DNA from: Tsukamurella pulmonis
Lineage (GTDB): Bacteria > Actinomycetota > Actinomycetes > Mycobacteriales > Mycobacteriaceae
Length of the DNA: 64,000 bases
Assembly: GCF_900103175.1 (NCBI RefSeq)
Contig: NZ_FNLF01000002.1
Location: 1-64,000 of the forward strand
Direction of reading: 5' to 3'
Positions 33,828-43,581 of this stretch are shown piece after piece. The notes under the pieces are model-generated. The model was not told the DNA's origin, made no database searches, and saw only the letters and a list, made by a program, of their open reading frames with translations. Positions within the stretch are counted from its first letter, which is position 1, and every line of letters starts with the position of its first letter. The translations under genes and the position numbers were made by a program.

Positions 33828-35828
33828 ATGACCACATCTCTCGAAATCCGGCGCGAGCGCCGGTCCCGGATCACCGCCGCGGCGGGCCTGGCGATCGACG
33901 CGGGCGTGGCTCCGGCCAACCCGGCGGAGAAGAAGAAGCGCAAGCCGAAGGTCTCGGAGGAAGACCGGCGCGAGCTGTTCAGCGAGGCGAAGCGCGACGA
34001 GCTCAACCGGGTGGCGCGCAGCGGCGGGCTCAAGGCCGTGCGGGCGCGCATCCGCCTCGACAACGACGCCAAGCGACGTGAGGAACGCACCTTCCGAGCG
34101 GAACTGCCGCAGCAGTTCGACGTGCCCACGCTGGCCCGCACAAACCAGGGCTTCGCCGGTCGCGGCGGCGGGCGGATGGGCTTCGTACGGCGGCCCACTG
34201 AGTTCCGCGGCACGACAGCGCAGATCCCCGGCATGTATCCCTTCTCGGTGGGCGCGTCCGCGCCCTTCTCAGGTGCACCGATCGGCACCCACCTCGAGAC
34301 CGGCCAGCCGGTCGGCTACGGCACCATCAGCTGGTTCCTCGACAAGCAGATGACCGCGCCGTCGAAGATCACCCTGGGCCTCAACGGCATGGGCAAATCG
34401 ACCTTCGAGCGCCGCTGCGTGCTCTGGGACATGGCGTCGGGCGTGCGACCGATGATCATGGGCGATATCCGACCGGACTTCGCGCCGATGTTCCATCGCG
34501 TCAACGAGCTGTCACGGGACGAGATGCGCCGCAAGCTCCCCCAGCGCTTCGACCCCGATCGGTTCCCCGACGGTCCGCTGCAGATCTCCGAGGTCGGTAT
34601 CGGCGGCGGCAAGCTCAACCCGCTGGAGGCCGGCGGATTCGGCCGGCTCATCGACCGGCTGCCCACCCAGGCGCGAGCCCGCGCAGAGGTCGAGCTGCGC
34701 CGCCGTCAGGTCACCGCCCTCATGTCGCTGCTGGAGATCCTTCGTGGCAGCCCGTTCGAGGCGCACGAGGAGACGCTCGTCGGCACCGCACTAGACGTGC
34801 TGTACGAGACCAGCAACGAGTTCACCCTCAAGAAGCCCCCGCTCCCCGGAGACGTGCTGCGGATCCTCAAGCAGGCGCCGCAGACCCTTCTGAATAAGGG
34901 GAGCGAGGACGCGCGGCTGCTCGATATCGTCGAGGCCTCCGGCGCGATGGGCCGCACCGACGAGCTGACCTGGGACCGGTACGCAGCACTCACCGAGCGC
35001 CTGCGGCAGGCCCTGGACCTGATCGTCCGCGGCTCCTTCGGGTCGATGTTCAACGCGGAGACCACGAACCGCATCGACACCGACGCCCTCGGGGTGGCCG
35101 TCGACATCAGCAAGGTCCCGCACGGCGACACGAAGCTGCGCGGCGCGGTCATGATGACCACCTGGTCCGATGGCTTCTCGGCCGTGGAGGCGGCGCACAT
35201 CCTCTCCGATCACGGTCTCGAGCCGCCACAGCTCTTCAACATGTACGTCGACGAGTTCTCCCTGGTGCTCGGCCTCGGCGCGAACATGGTCTACCGCATG
35301 GACGAGATCGTGCGCGTGCAGCGCGAGATCGGCACGGGCGCGAACTTCACCACCCACACGATCAAGGACCTCAGCGCCTTCGACAGCCTCGAGCACCGCC
35401 AGCGGGCGCTCGGATTCTTCGACCGCGCCCGCGCCAAGGTCTTCTTCCCCATCCCCGAGAGCGAGGTCGAGCTGCTCGACGGCATGGTCTCGATCAACGA
35501 GACCGAGCGCCGCAACCTCGCGGAGTGGGCCTCCGCCCCGCGCCGGGCCGACGACCCCGTCGTCAAGCCGTACAGCCTCGAGGAGTGGGACGAGATCCAG
35601 GACGGCAGCCTGGAGAGCGCATGGGCCGCCGGGATGCCACGGAAGGCCGGCGGGCTTCGGATCCCGCCCGGCATGGGCAAGGCCATCATCAAGGTCGGCG
35701 AAGGCGACCAGCCGGGCATTCCCCTACAGACCGTCGTACCGCCGATCGACCGGCGCTACGGCTTCCACAACACCAACCGTCGGTTCGAGCAGGCGTCCGG
35801 CAGGAACATGGAAGGAAATGCAGCGTGA
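33828..35828 (+). CDS. VirB4-like conjugation ATPase
   Basis: The 666-residue protein starts at ATG 33828 after GAGAGGA. A basic N-terminal part (1-100) is followed by the ATPase: Walker A LGLNGMGKSTFERR at 183-195, Walker B NMYVDEFSLV near 465-475, and a later TTHTIKDLSAFDS segment that fits the Q/T motif of VirB4/TraC proteins. The N-terminal VirB4 domain found in proteobacteria is missing. It seems to be replaced by the two upstream SCO6880-like proteins. It would drive assembly and transport at the inner membrane. Its stop overlaps the next GTG start. Confidence 0.85.
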   Translation: MTTSLEIRRERRSRITAAAGLAIDAGVAPANPAEKKKRKPKVSEEDRRELFSEAKRDELNRVARSGGLKAVRARIRLDNDAKRREERTFRAELPQQFDVPTLARTNQGFAGRGGGRMGFVRRPTEFRGTTAQIPGMYPFSVGASAPFSGAPIGTHLETGQPVGYGTISWFLDKQMTAPSKITLGLNGMGKSTFERRCVLWDMASGVRPMIMGDIRPDFAPMFHRVNELSRDEMRRKLPQRFDPDRFPDGPLQISEVGIGGGKLNPLEAGGFGRLIDRLPTQARARAEVELRRRQVTALMSLLEILRGSPFEAHEETLVGTALDVLYETSNEFTLKKPPLPGDVLRILKQAPQTLLNKGSEDARLLDIVEASGAMGRTDELTWDRYAALTERLRQALDLIVRGSFGSMFNAETTNRIDTDALGVAVDISKVPHGDTKLRGAVMMTTWSDGFSAVEAAHILSDHGLEPPQLFNMYVDEFSLVLGLGANMVYRMDEIVRVQREIGTGANFTTHTIKDLSAFDSLEHRQRALGFFDRARAKVFFPIPESEVELLDGMVSINETERRNLAEWASAPRRADDPVVKPYSLEEWDEIQDGSLESAWAAGMPRKAGGLRIPPGMGKAIIKVGEGDQPGIPLQTVVPPIDRRYGFHNTNRRFEQASGRNMEGNAA

Positions 35829-36145
35829 GCATCGAGGATCTGATCGACCCCACACTCTTCGAGGCGACCAACCCGAGTCGCCGCGCCGCGACTCCCGAGG
35901 CGAAGGCCGCGGCCGTGAGCGCTGTCCGCCAGCTCCTCGAGCGCACCACCATGAGCCCGCACGCCGCCACCGAGCTGGTCGCCAAGCACATCGGCAAGTC
36001 CGGTAACAGCGTTCGACGGTGGTGCGAGATCGCACAGGTCGGCCGAGAGACCGCGCTGACACCGCTGCGCCGCGAGTACGAGACCAAGCTCGAGGTCATG
36101 GCCGAGCTGAGCCGCGCCCTGGCGGCATCGAAGGAGGACCTCTAA
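35825..36145 (+). CDS. Small helix-turn-helix protein in the transfer operon
   Basis: A 106-residue protein starts with GTG overlapping the VirB4 stop. The sequence TPEAKAAAVSAVRQLLERTT, followed by ELVAKHIGKSGNSVRRWCEIAQ, has the spacing of a transposase-like HTH (HTH_38/MerR-like), and the tail is a charged helix ending in AASKEDL. It could regulate the operon or bind transfer DNA. No catalytic domain is present, so it is not a transposase. Confidence 0.65.
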   Translation: MSIEDLIDPTLFEATNPSRRAATPEAKAAAVSAVRQLLERTTMSPHAATELVAKHIGKSGNSVRRWCEIAQVGRETALTPLRREYETKLEVMAELSRALAASKEDL

Positions 36146-36258
36146 CGGTCCGCGCGGTCTCCGCGCACTGCACTTGCTCACTGGGTCGGCTAGGGCCCCG
36201 AGCACACGCAGCCGCAGGACACCGAATCACCCACCGGCCAACCGGAACACGGTTTGGC

Positions 36259-36271
36259 GAGAGGAAACGGC
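36259..36271 (+). repeat. Dispersed motif, copy 3 (shortened)
   Basis: GAGAGGAAACGGC directly in front of ATG 36272; the AAAT end of the motif is replaced by the start codon. Confidence 0.65.
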
Positions 36272-38035
36272 ATGGATCAAGGAAAGGGCGCTGCCACCGC
36301 GATCGTCGGTGCAGCACTGGGGCTCGTCGTCGCGTTGGTGATGATGATCGCGGTGCTCTTCGGCGCCAGCGATGACGACGAGTGCCTGCCGGCGGGCGGG
36401 GCCAGCGCCGCGGTAGCGCAGGGTGGCGGCAGCGCGGCGATCCCGAGCGCCGAGGGCACCGTCAAGCCGATGAAGGCCGGGACCTTCCAGCTCACCTCAC
36501 CGTTCGGCCTGCGCGAGGGCGGCGAGATGCACAAGGGCCAGGACCTCGCGGGACCGGCCGGAACGCCGATCTACGCCTTCGCCGACGGCGTCGTTCGATA
36601 CTCGGGCACCGCCAAGGGCTTCGGCCACTGGATCGTGATCGACCACAACATCAAGGGTCAGCGGGTCAGCACGGTCTACGGCCACATGTACGCCGACGGG
36701 CTCATCGCGAAGCAGGGCGAGACGGTTAAGGCGGGACAGCTCATCGCCAAGGAGGGCAGCGACGGGCAGTCCAGCGGCCCGCACCTGCACTTCGAGGTGC
36801 ATCCCGGCGGCTACAAGGACCCGTCCACCGCCGTCGATCCCGCACCGTGGCTCGCGGCCGCGGGCGAGCCCGGTGGTCTGCCGGCTGCGGCGCCTGCAGG
36901 TCCGACCGCGCAGCTCGCACAGCCCGACCAGGCCCCCGCCCAGCAGCCGAACGCACCTCCCGCCGCCGCACCGGCTCAGGTCGGTGCACAAGCGGGGACC
37001 GGCGCGGGCACCTTCTCCAAGGACACCGGCCCCGGGCAGGTCGACCGTACCGGCGGCATCAACGGCGGATTCGTCACCCTGGGAAACATTTCCGGGCAGG
37101 GCGTCACGACCGCGGGCCAGCAGCGCGCCTGGGACCTGGTGCGCACGAAGTTCCCCGACGCCACGCTCATCAGCGCGACCCGGACCGTCCAGGTCCTCGG
37201 CCGTCCCGATAACCACAACCGCGGCCTGGCGATCGACCTCGGCGGTGACGTCTCGAAGCTGCCCGCGATCGCCAACTGGATCGCCGACACCTTCCCCGAT
37301 TCGCAGGAACTGATCCTCTCCCCGTTCAGTCGCAACATCCACGGCGGCAAGCCCTTCCAGTACGACGCGAGCACCCTCGCTGACCACCGCGATCACGTCC
37401 ACTGGACGGCGCCCGCCCGCGTTCTCAACGGCAACGGCGGCACCCTCACCCCGCCCGACTCCTCGGCCGGGTCCGGTACCTGCACCCCTGGAGGCGGCGG
37501 CGACAACACCGTCGGTGGCGGCGTCGACAACCTCGCAGCGGGCAAGGTTCCGCCTGAGTTCGAGCCGTGGTTCCGCCGCGCCGGCACGACGTGCCCGCAG
37601 ATCTCCAGCGCACTGCTCGCCGGTGACACCAAGCAGGAGTCCGGCTTCAACCGTCTCGCCGTCTCCAGCTCCGGCGCGCAGGGCTCTGCACAGTTCATGC
37701 CCGGAACCTGGACCGCCTACGGCAGAGACGACGACGGCAACGGCAGAGTGTCCCCGTTCGACATCGGCGACGCGACCATGGCCCAGGCCCGCTACTTCTG
37801 CGCGATCGCCAAGCAGATCGACGGCTGGATCGCCGCCGGAACGGTCAAACCCGATGCCACCGGAGCGGTGGGGCTCTACATCGCCGCCTACAACGCCGGT
37901 GAGGGCGCCATTCAGAAAGCTGGCGGTATGCCCTCCGGTGGCGACTACACCACCCAGACCCGCCCCTACGTCCAGCGTGTCCTGGCCTACGCCCGCGAGT
38001 TCGCCGGGCAGGGCTTCGACGGCCGAGGCCTGTAG
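36272..38035 (+). CDS. Three-domain peptidoglycan hydrolase of the transfer system
   Basis: The 587-residue protein has an N-terminal membrane anchor (about 8-32) and then three modules. First, an M23 endopeptidase-like domain (about 60-190) with HKGQDLAGP and GPHLHFEVH zinc motifs. Second, a domain of about 110 residues (270-385) with TRTVQVLGRPDNHNRGLAID and DHRDHVHW, resembling the ARB_07466/VanY-like C-terminal fold. Third, a lytic-transglycosylase-like domain (about 425-580) with KQESGFNRLAVSSSGAQGSA and YIAAYNAGEGA. Transfer systems of Gram-positive bacteria need such enzymes to open the wall. Three separate activities in one chain is unusual. ATG 36272 is fixed by the motif in front. 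Confidence 0.87.
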   Translation: MDQGKGAATAIVGAALGLVVALVMMIAVLFGASDDDECLPAGGASAAVAQGGGSAAIPSAEGTVKPMKAGTFQLTSPFGLREGGEMHKGQDLAGPAGTPIYAFADGVVRYSGTAKGFGHWIVIDHNIKGQRVSTVYGHMYADGLIAKQGETVKAGQLIAKEGSDGQSSGPHLHFEVHPGGYKDPSTAVDPAPWLAAAGEPGGLPAAAPAGPTAQLAQPDQAPAQQPNAPPAAAPAQVGAQAGTGAGTFSKDTGPGQVDRTGGINGGFVTLGNISGQGVTTAGQQRAWDLVRTKFPDATLISATRTVQVLGRPDNHNRGLAIDLGGDVSKLPAIANWIADTFPDSQELILSPFSRNIHGGKPFQYDASTLADHRDHVHWTAPARVLNGNGGTLTPPDSSAGSGTCTPGGGGDNTVGGGVDNLAAGKVPPEFEPWFRRAGTTCPQISSALLAGDTKQESGFNRLAVSSSGAQGSAQFMPGTWTAYGRDDDGNGRVSPFDIGDATMAQARYFCAIAKQIDGWIAAGTVKPDATGAVGLYIAAYNAGEGAIQKAGGMPSGGDYTTQTRPYVQRVLAYAREFAGQGFDGRGL

Positions 38036-38059
38036 ACCATCACCCAATCGGAGACCGAC

Positions 38060-38599
38060 ATGACCAGATCCACAGCCGCCGCCAAGGCACTCTTCGTCGT
38101 GGTGCTCGCGGGCCTGCTCGCGATCGCGGGATGCAGCGACGAGGGTGCGAAACCGGCGAATCCATCGCAGAGCGAGCATTACGAGCCGGGCGACTCCGGG
38201 CTGCCTGCCGGAACGCCGTCGACGGTGTTCAGCGAAGCTCTCACCTCGCTGTTCACCTGGGAGCCGGTCACCCAGTCCTCGCCGACCGACGCACTGGTGG
38301 CGGCGAAGAAGTACCTGACCGGCAAGGCCCTCGCCGACGCGGAATCGCCCGCCCGGGTGCGGACCAGCGCGGACTGGTCCGCGTGGCGCGCCAACCAGGA
38401 CATCGTGACCGCGGTGGTGGGCGAGCCGCAGATCGTCGAGCACCCCGACGGCACGGCCTCGGCCCGGGCGACCCTCACCCAGATCGTGCAGCACCTCGAC
38501 GGCACGACGACCCCGTACACCCGGTACACCGCCTCGGCGCAACTGCTCCGCGTAGGCCCTACCTGGAAGCTCTCCACCTACCCCGACCTCAACGTCTAA
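38060..38599 (+). CDS. Transfer-operon lipoprotein
   Basis: A 179-residue protein with a signal peptide ending in the lipobox LAIAGC (Cys near residue 25), so it is lipid-anchored on the outer face of the membrane. The mature part contains ALVAAKKYLTGKALADAE, and the strand-rich tail YTRYTASAQLLRVGPTWKLS is reminiscent of NTF2-like domains in VirB8-type proteins. It sits between the wall hydrolase and the coupling-protein gene. A structural role in the envelope-spanning part of the machine is inferred. Confidence 0.75.
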   Translation: MTRSTAAAKALFVVVLAGLLAIAGCSDEGAKPANPSQSEHYEPGDSGLPAGTPSTVFSEALTSLFTWEPVTQSSPTDALVAAKKYLTGKALADAESPARVRTSADWSAWRANQDIVTAVVGEPQIVEHPDGTASARATLTQIVQHLDGTTTPYTRYTASAQLLRVGPTWKLSTYPDLNV

Positions 38600-38619
38600 C
38601 GCGAAGGAGCACAACGAAT

Positions 38620-40372
38620 ATGGGAATCCTCACCGCACCCCGCCGATCCTCACCGGGTAAGCCGCGCACGGTCGGCGATCCCGCCCTCGCCCTGGCCTTC
38701 GTCGCGCTGGCCGTCACGGTCGCCCTCGCGCTGTGCGTGTACGTCGCGATCAGGGTCGGCACCGTCGGTGCCACCAGTAATCCCGTCGAGACCATCGCCC
38801 GGGTGGCGTTCGGCAAGATCGAGTGGACCGTCACGTGCACCATCGTGCTGGTCCTCGAGATCCTCGTCATCGTTGCCGTGCTGCTCACGATCGCCGTCGC
38901 CGTCGCGCGGCGGCGCCGCGACCGGTTGCCGATCGACAACGTCGCCGAGCTGCTCGCCCACGGCCGCGAGTTGAACCCGCTGCGTGAGAAGGCCGCCCGA
39001 CAGCTCGCCGACCGTGTTGGCATCGCACCCGAGCTTCCTCCCGGGCTGACCCTCGGGTACAGCGTCGCCGGCAATCACCGTCTGTTCCAGAACTACGAGG
39101 CGTGCGCCTGCCACATCTGGGGTCCGCGGCGCGGCAAAACCAGCACGCAGGCGATCCCCGCGATCGTCGACGCCCCGGGGCCCGGTGCTCGCGACCACCA
39201 ACAAGTTCGACGCGCTGCTGCAGTCCACCCGCGAGTGGCGGGCACGCAAGGGCCGCGTCTATGTCTTCGACATCCAGCAGATCGCCGGCGAGCGACCCAC
39301 CTTCTGGTGGAACCCGCTGACTTACGTGGTCGACGACGTCACCGCCGAGAACCTGTGCGCCGTGTTCGCCGGGTCCGAGGTCGTCGCCAGCTCTGGCGGC
39401 AGCAGCGCCTTCTTCACCAAGGCCGCCGCCCGCCTGCTCAAGGCGTTGCTGCGCGCCGCGGCGGTTGGCAAGGAGCCGATCACGATCGTCCTCGAATGGC
39501 TCACCAACCACGAGCAGTGCATTGAGGCCGTCAAGCACCTCAACAACCACGGGCTGCAGGAACTCGCCCGCCAGGTGATGCAGCAGATGAAGGCACCCGA
39601 GAAGCAGCGCGGCGGCGTCTACGAGACCGCGGCGAACTGGATGGCCTGCGTCGGCATGGACACCGTCCGACCGTGGATCACCGATCCGGGCGACGGCACC
39701 ACCCCGCACCTGGACCTCAATCAGTTCGTCCGCTCGACCGACACGCTCTACTGCCTCTCCCGCAACGCCGGGGCCGTCGGCGCCGGCCAGGTCGTCGCCG
39801 CACTCGTCCAGGCCGTCTGCGACGCCGCCGAGGCCTACGCCAGCCGCAGCGGTGGCCGAATGCCGGTGCCGCTGGTCGGCGTGCTCGACGAGGCCGCAAA
39901 CGTGGTCCGCTGGCACAGGTTGCCCGAGGTCTACTCGTACTACGGCTCGCAGGGGATCCTGCTGCAGTCGTACTTCCAGTCGTACGAGCAGGGTGCGGCC
40001 GCGTTCGGTCGTGAGCAGATGGACATGCTGTGGGACTCGGCGAACCTGCGGGTCTTCGGCGGCGGTGTAGCGAGCACCCGCTTCCTCGAGGACCTCGTCA
40101 AGCTCGCGGGCGACTACAACTACCGACAGACCTCGCACAGCGAGAACAGCCGCGGCGGCGGCGGTTCGCGATCGACGCAGATCGGCGACAAGACGATCCT
40201 GACCATCGCCGACCTCGCATCACTGCCCTTCGGCCGAGCGCTCGTCTTCGCATCCGGCATGCGCGCGGCGCTGGTCCGCACGCCGGGCTGGTACGAGGAT
40301 CCCAAGCGGGCGGCGCTGCAGAAGGCGATCGACGACGGTGAGCTGCGGGCACTGACCTTGGAGGCAGCGTGA
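38620..40372 (+). pseudogene. VirD4/TraG-like coupling protein with a frameshift
   Basis: The start is ATG 38620 after GAAGGAG. Frame 1 gives two membrane helices (about residues 20-45 and 68-92), a linker, and Walker A IWGPRRGKTSTQAIPAIVDA. At 39173-39185, in CCCCGGGGCCCGG, the frame is lost; the protein continues in the next frame from about 39185 (LATTNKFDALLQSTREW) to 40372, with Walker B-like VPLVGVLDEAANVVRW. Removing one C restores PGPVLATTNK and a full-length protein of about 583 residues. The break lies just after the P-loop, so neither half should work alone. It may be a sequencing error in a GC run, a real mutation, or a programmed shift. Confidence 0.8.
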
Positions 40373-41082
40373 CCACCCCGCCCTTGCCCGGGATGGGCGC
40401 GCCGCCCTCGCTGGCGGATGCGATGCGCCCACACGTCGACGCTCTCCTCAAGCTCAACACGACGCGGGAGGTCAGCAAGACCTTCGGCAGACCGCTGCTC
40501 GAGGAGATCAACGACCTCGTCGAGTCCTCCGAGGCCTTGACGATCTTCGAGGCCGACGTCCAGCGAGGCCTTAAGGAGGTCCTGACGCAGGACCGCGTCG
40601 ACGACGCCGTGGTCGACGCGATCACGGACCTGCTGTATCCGCCTGAGCCACCGGAGCTGGCATTTCCTGATCTAGGCGCCTTCGTGGAGGGCTACGTCGT
40701 TCGCGTGTACCGCCGCGAGGTCGAGTTCGGCACGGCGCACATCTGGTGCCCGAGCTGGTTCGAGCACGAACCGCTCGTAGTGGCCATGCAGTGCCTGTGG
40801 TCCGCGTTCGAGACCTACAGGCGCGATCCGGGGATCGGCCCGCTGGTCTTCCACCGGGACGGTCTGCTGCCGATCATGAACGCCTACACCCACCCCGACG
40901 GCCCGCTCAAAGGCTGCTCGGTGCTCGAAGGCCATCTGCCCGACAAGATGCTCAAGCCGTTGCCGTGCAACCCCATCCCCGAGGACCTGTTCAAGCCGAC
41001 CCCGGCGGAGATGGCCGGCATGCCGACTGCTCCTCCCGAACTTCCCAACACCCCCCTACTGACAGGAGCTTCCGATGAGTAA
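40369..41082 (+). CDS. DUF4913-like protein of the transfer operon
   Basis: The 237-residue protein overlaps the coupling-protein gene by 4 nt. The core AHIWCPSWFEHEPLVVAMQC, followed by LWSAFETYRRDPGIG and later DGPLKGC, matches the Trp-rich DUF4913 domain found in actinobacterial mobile elements. Its role is unknown. The N-terminal ~85 residues are helical and charged. Its place right after the coupling-protein gene suggests that it may help present substrate DNA or relaxase. Confidence 0.7.
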   Translation: MTTPPLPGMGAPPSLADAMRPHVDALLKLNTTREVSKTFGRPLLEEINDLVESSEALTIFEADVQRGLKEVLTQDRVDDAVVDAITDLLYPPEPPELAFPDLGAFVEGYVVRVYRREVEFGTAHIWCPSWFEHEPLVVAMQCLWSAFETYRRDPGIGPLVFHRDGLLPIMNAYTHPDGPLKGCSVLEGHLPDKMLKPLPCNPIPEDLFKPTPAEMAGMPTAPPELPNTPLLTGASDE

Positions 41083-42211
41083 CGAAGACCATGGCGCCGC
41101 CGAGTCCGAGGCGATGGGCTCGGCCGGCCAGGTGCTCCGCACCGTCATGATGATGGCCGGCCAGTTCGCGCAGATCCGGGCCGGTGTTGCGCAGCGGCGC
41201 GCGCAGGAACAGGAGCGGCAGGAACGCGAGGAGCAGGCTGCGCTCCGCGAGGAGGAGAGGCAGATCGAGGCTGAGAAAGCCGCCGATCTGGCCGCCCGCA
41301 AGGAGGTCAAGCAGATCAAGGATCGCGCCCTTCGAGAACGCGACCAGCGGATCCGCGACCACACGATCAACGAGCGCACCGAGACTCGGCGCCAGCACGA
41401 GGCGCAGCGCCGGATCGCCGAGCACCACCTGCAGCGCGCCGATCGGGATCAGGACTTCTTCGAGACCGCGACACCCGAGGAGATCGCCCTCCGGTACCGC
41501 CAGGCGGTCGAGTTCAACGACGAGTCCGGCATCGCGCAAACGATGCGCTCGAAGATCGAGGAGTTCGCCAAGAGCAAGGGCGTCGACCTCACCGACTCAC
41601 CCGACGAAGAGAAGGCGGACCTCGCCGCGATCCTCGCGAAGGCGATGAACCCCAACCGCGACCAAGAACGCGACGACGATCCCGACGGGAAGCAGCGCAT
41701 CGCTGAGGCACTCGTCGCAGGCGCCGATGCAGACGACCGCGCCGCGGCCGCGGAGCGGTCGGCGAGCACGAAGCTCGAACCGCAGGAACTCAGCGAGATC
41801 GCGCAAGCCAAGCGCGAGGAGATCCAGGCGGTGCTCAACAACCTCGCCGCCAAGCGCGGCAACCCAAGCTCTCCCACGGCCGCCACCAAGAAGTCCGCGC
41901 CGGCCGCCACCCGCCCGGACCGGGCAAGCGCGATCCTCAACGCGGCCAAGGTTCGCGCGGACGAGCGGGCGTCTGTGGCGCCCTACGACAGTGCCGATCG
42001 GCGAGCCGCGACCGCACAGCACCTCGAGGAGAACACCACCGCAAGCGCGGATGCGATCCAGGCCCGGATGAGTGCGGACATCTCGTCGGCACAGCCGGTG
42101 CAGACCGCCCTCGGCGCGAAGGTCCGCCAGCCCACCGCGAACAAGTCCGGTCAGGTCCGAGACCTGAGCCAGAAGGTCAGTGCCCGCGAGCGGCAGGAGC
42201 CGGGCCGGTAG
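41075..42211 (+). CDS. Coiled-coil protein of the transfer operon
   Basis: The 378-residue protein overlaps the DUF4913-like gene by 8 nt. Residues 40-130 form a long charged coiled coil (ERQEREEQAALREEERQIEA and what follows), and the rest is helical with Ala/Lys/Glu repeats and a disordered, Ser/Pro-containing stretch near 265-290. No catalytic motif is seen. Proteins like this often act as scaffolds near the coupling protein. Family not recognised. Confidence 0.7.
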   Translation: MSNEDHGAAESEAMGSAGQVLRTVMMMAGQFAQIRAGVAQRRAQEQERQEREEQAALREEERQIEAEKAADLAARKEVKQIKDRALRERDQRIRDHTINERTETRRQHEAQRRIAEHHLQRADRDQDFFETATPEEIALRYRQAVEFNDESGIAQTMRSKIEEFAKSKGVDLTDSPDEEKADLAAILAKAMNPNRDQERDDDPDGKQRIAEALVAGADADDRAAAAERSASTKLEPQELSEIAQAKREEIQAVLNNLAAKRGNPSSPTAATKKSAPAATRPDRASAILNAAKVRADERASVAPYDSADRRAATAQHLEENTTASADAIQARMSADISSAQPVQTALGAKVRQPTANKSGQVRDLSQKVSARERQEPGR

Positions 42212-42238
42212 GCCCACCACCGAGGAAGGAAGATCACC

Positions 42239-42808
42239 ATGACCGACAACAACATGCCCGAGGACACCGGATCACCCGAGTTCGTGGGCACCACGGCGCA
42301 GCATCCCGACCGATACCCGTTCGTCGCCGGGACGGCACCGTCGTCACGTGCAGAGCGCGGGAGACGCCGACGGATCGCAGGGGCGGTGGCGGTGCTCGCG
42401 GCGGCCGGCGCCGCGGCATTGATCGCCACGCTTCCCGTCGGCGCCGAACAGCCGCAGGCCGCAAGTTCGGCGACACCGTCGGCCGCGCCGTGCAGCTCGC
42501 CGGGCGCCGCCCCGGGCGGCGAGATGACGGCAGGCCTGCCGAACCACCTGCCGTGCTCGAACGTCGACGACCTCGTTCAGCAGAAGGTGCGCGGCGATCT
42601 CCTGGCCAAGTGCGCTGCGGCGATCGCGCAGGCCTCGGCCGCAGCCGGCGCCGGAGGCGGCGCCGCGGCCGCGGTGATCGCCCCCACGGCGATCCACCCC
42701 GCATGCCAGCCCGTACTGACCGGATACACCGAGGGCGCCCGCGCCGCACAGGAAGCAATCGCCAGCGCGACGGCGCCCACCGTGGTGTCGCCCGCGCCCA
42801 ACCGTTGA
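42239..42808 (+). CDS. Membrane-anchored or exported protein with four cysteines
   Basis: A 189-residue protein with a 45-residue basic cytosolic tail (RAERGRRRR), one membrane helix (IAGAVAVLAAAGAAALIATL) and an external part with four Cys (APCSSPG, LPCSNVD, AKCAAAI, HPACQPV), enough for two disulfides. The region between is Ala/Gly-rich. No family recognised. It is the kind of small envelope protein common in the late part of transfer operons. Confidence 0.65.
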   Translation: MTDNNMPEDTGSPEFVGTTAQHPDRYPFVAGTAPSSRAERGRRRRIAGAVAVLAAAGAAALIATLPVGAEQPQAASSATPSAAPCSSPGAAPGGEMTAGLPNHLPCSNVDDLVQQKVRGDLLAKCAAAIAQASAAAGAGGGAAAAVIAPTAIHPACQPVLTGYTEGARAAQEAIASATAPTVVSPAPNR

Positions 42809-42848
42809 TCACCACACACCCATCCACCGCTAGGTAGAGGAGAACACC

Positions 42849-43544
42849 ATGGCAAGCCGCACGATGTCCAAGGCCGACGAGTGGGAGAAGGCCCGCAAGT
42901 TCGTCGCGGAGCACCCCGAGCTGGCCGAGATGGACAGCCACGCAGCGATCTACAAGTTCTGCGACAGCAAGCGCCACACCGGTAAGACGCTGTGGCCCAA
43001 GGTGCGCCGCGAGCTGGAAAAGCAGTACAACATCGACTACGCGGAGCTCAAAGCGCAGGCCGCCGAGCGCACCGCCCAGCGTGCCGAGGAACTCAAGAAC
43101 GTCGGCGACGACGTCACCCGCGTCGAGCTGTACACCTTCGGCGAGATGATCGAACGTCAGGACAGCTCGTTTATGGGCGCGTTCGCGATCACCGACAGCG
43201 AGGGCGCCGACCAGTGGTACGGCAACATCCACCGCAGTCGCGGAATCGAGACCGACCCGGCCGCGGCCACCGAGGCCGTGTGCAGCGCGATCTGGCTCGC
43301 GGGCAAGGTCCGCGAAGATGCCGACCTCGAGGTGATCGCCGCGACGATCCACCACAGCTACCCGGACATCGACGCGGACCGCGTCGATGCCGCCTCGGTC
43401 CGCAACAGCGTCGCGGTGACGCTCACCCACGTCGACGCCGAGAACAACCCGGCGTCAGTGACCTGCCTGGAGAAGCCGGGCTACCGCGACTGGCAGGAGA
43501 TCCGCCTCCGCGACCTCATCACCTACTCGCCCGCGCCGGCCTGA
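42849..43544 (+). CDS. Hypothetical soluble protein of the transfer operon
   Basis: The 231-residue protein starts at ATG 42849 after AGAGGAG. The first 75 residues are helical and basic (SKADEWEKARKFVAEHPELA, then a HTH-like stretch YKFCDSKRHTGKTLWPKVRR). Residues 90-225 are alpha/beta, with FMGAFAITDSEGADQWYGNI and AATEAVCSAIWLAGKVRED. The arrangement of strands and the Ala-rich helix is faintly like an RNase H fold, but catalytic acids are not clear. I would leave the function open. Confidence 0.65.
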   Translation: MASRTMSKADEWEKARKFVAEHPELAEMDSHAAIYKFCDSKRHTGKTLWPKVRRELEKQYNIDYAELKAQAAERTAQRAEELKNVGDDVTRVELYTFGEMIERQDSSFMGAFAITDSEGADQWYGNIHRSRGIETDPAAATEAVCSAIWLAGKVREDADLEVIAATIHHSYPDIDADRVDAASVRNSVAVTLTHVDAENNPASVTCLEKPGYRDWQEIRLRDLITYSPAPA

Positions 43545-43581
43545 CCGGGCCGCCCGCCTGACCCAACCTGCAGCAGTACCC

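Noticed and set aside
35825-36145. Transposase fragment
   Set aside because: The helix-turn-helix is complete, the start is coupled to the VirB4-like gene, and no catalytic domain or insertion-sequence ends are present, so it is treated as an intact small regulator.
36497-38614. 705-codon minus-strand frame opposite the wall hydrolase
   Set aside because: A shadow of a high-GC gene; no ribosome-binding site, and the plus strand has clear catalytic domains.
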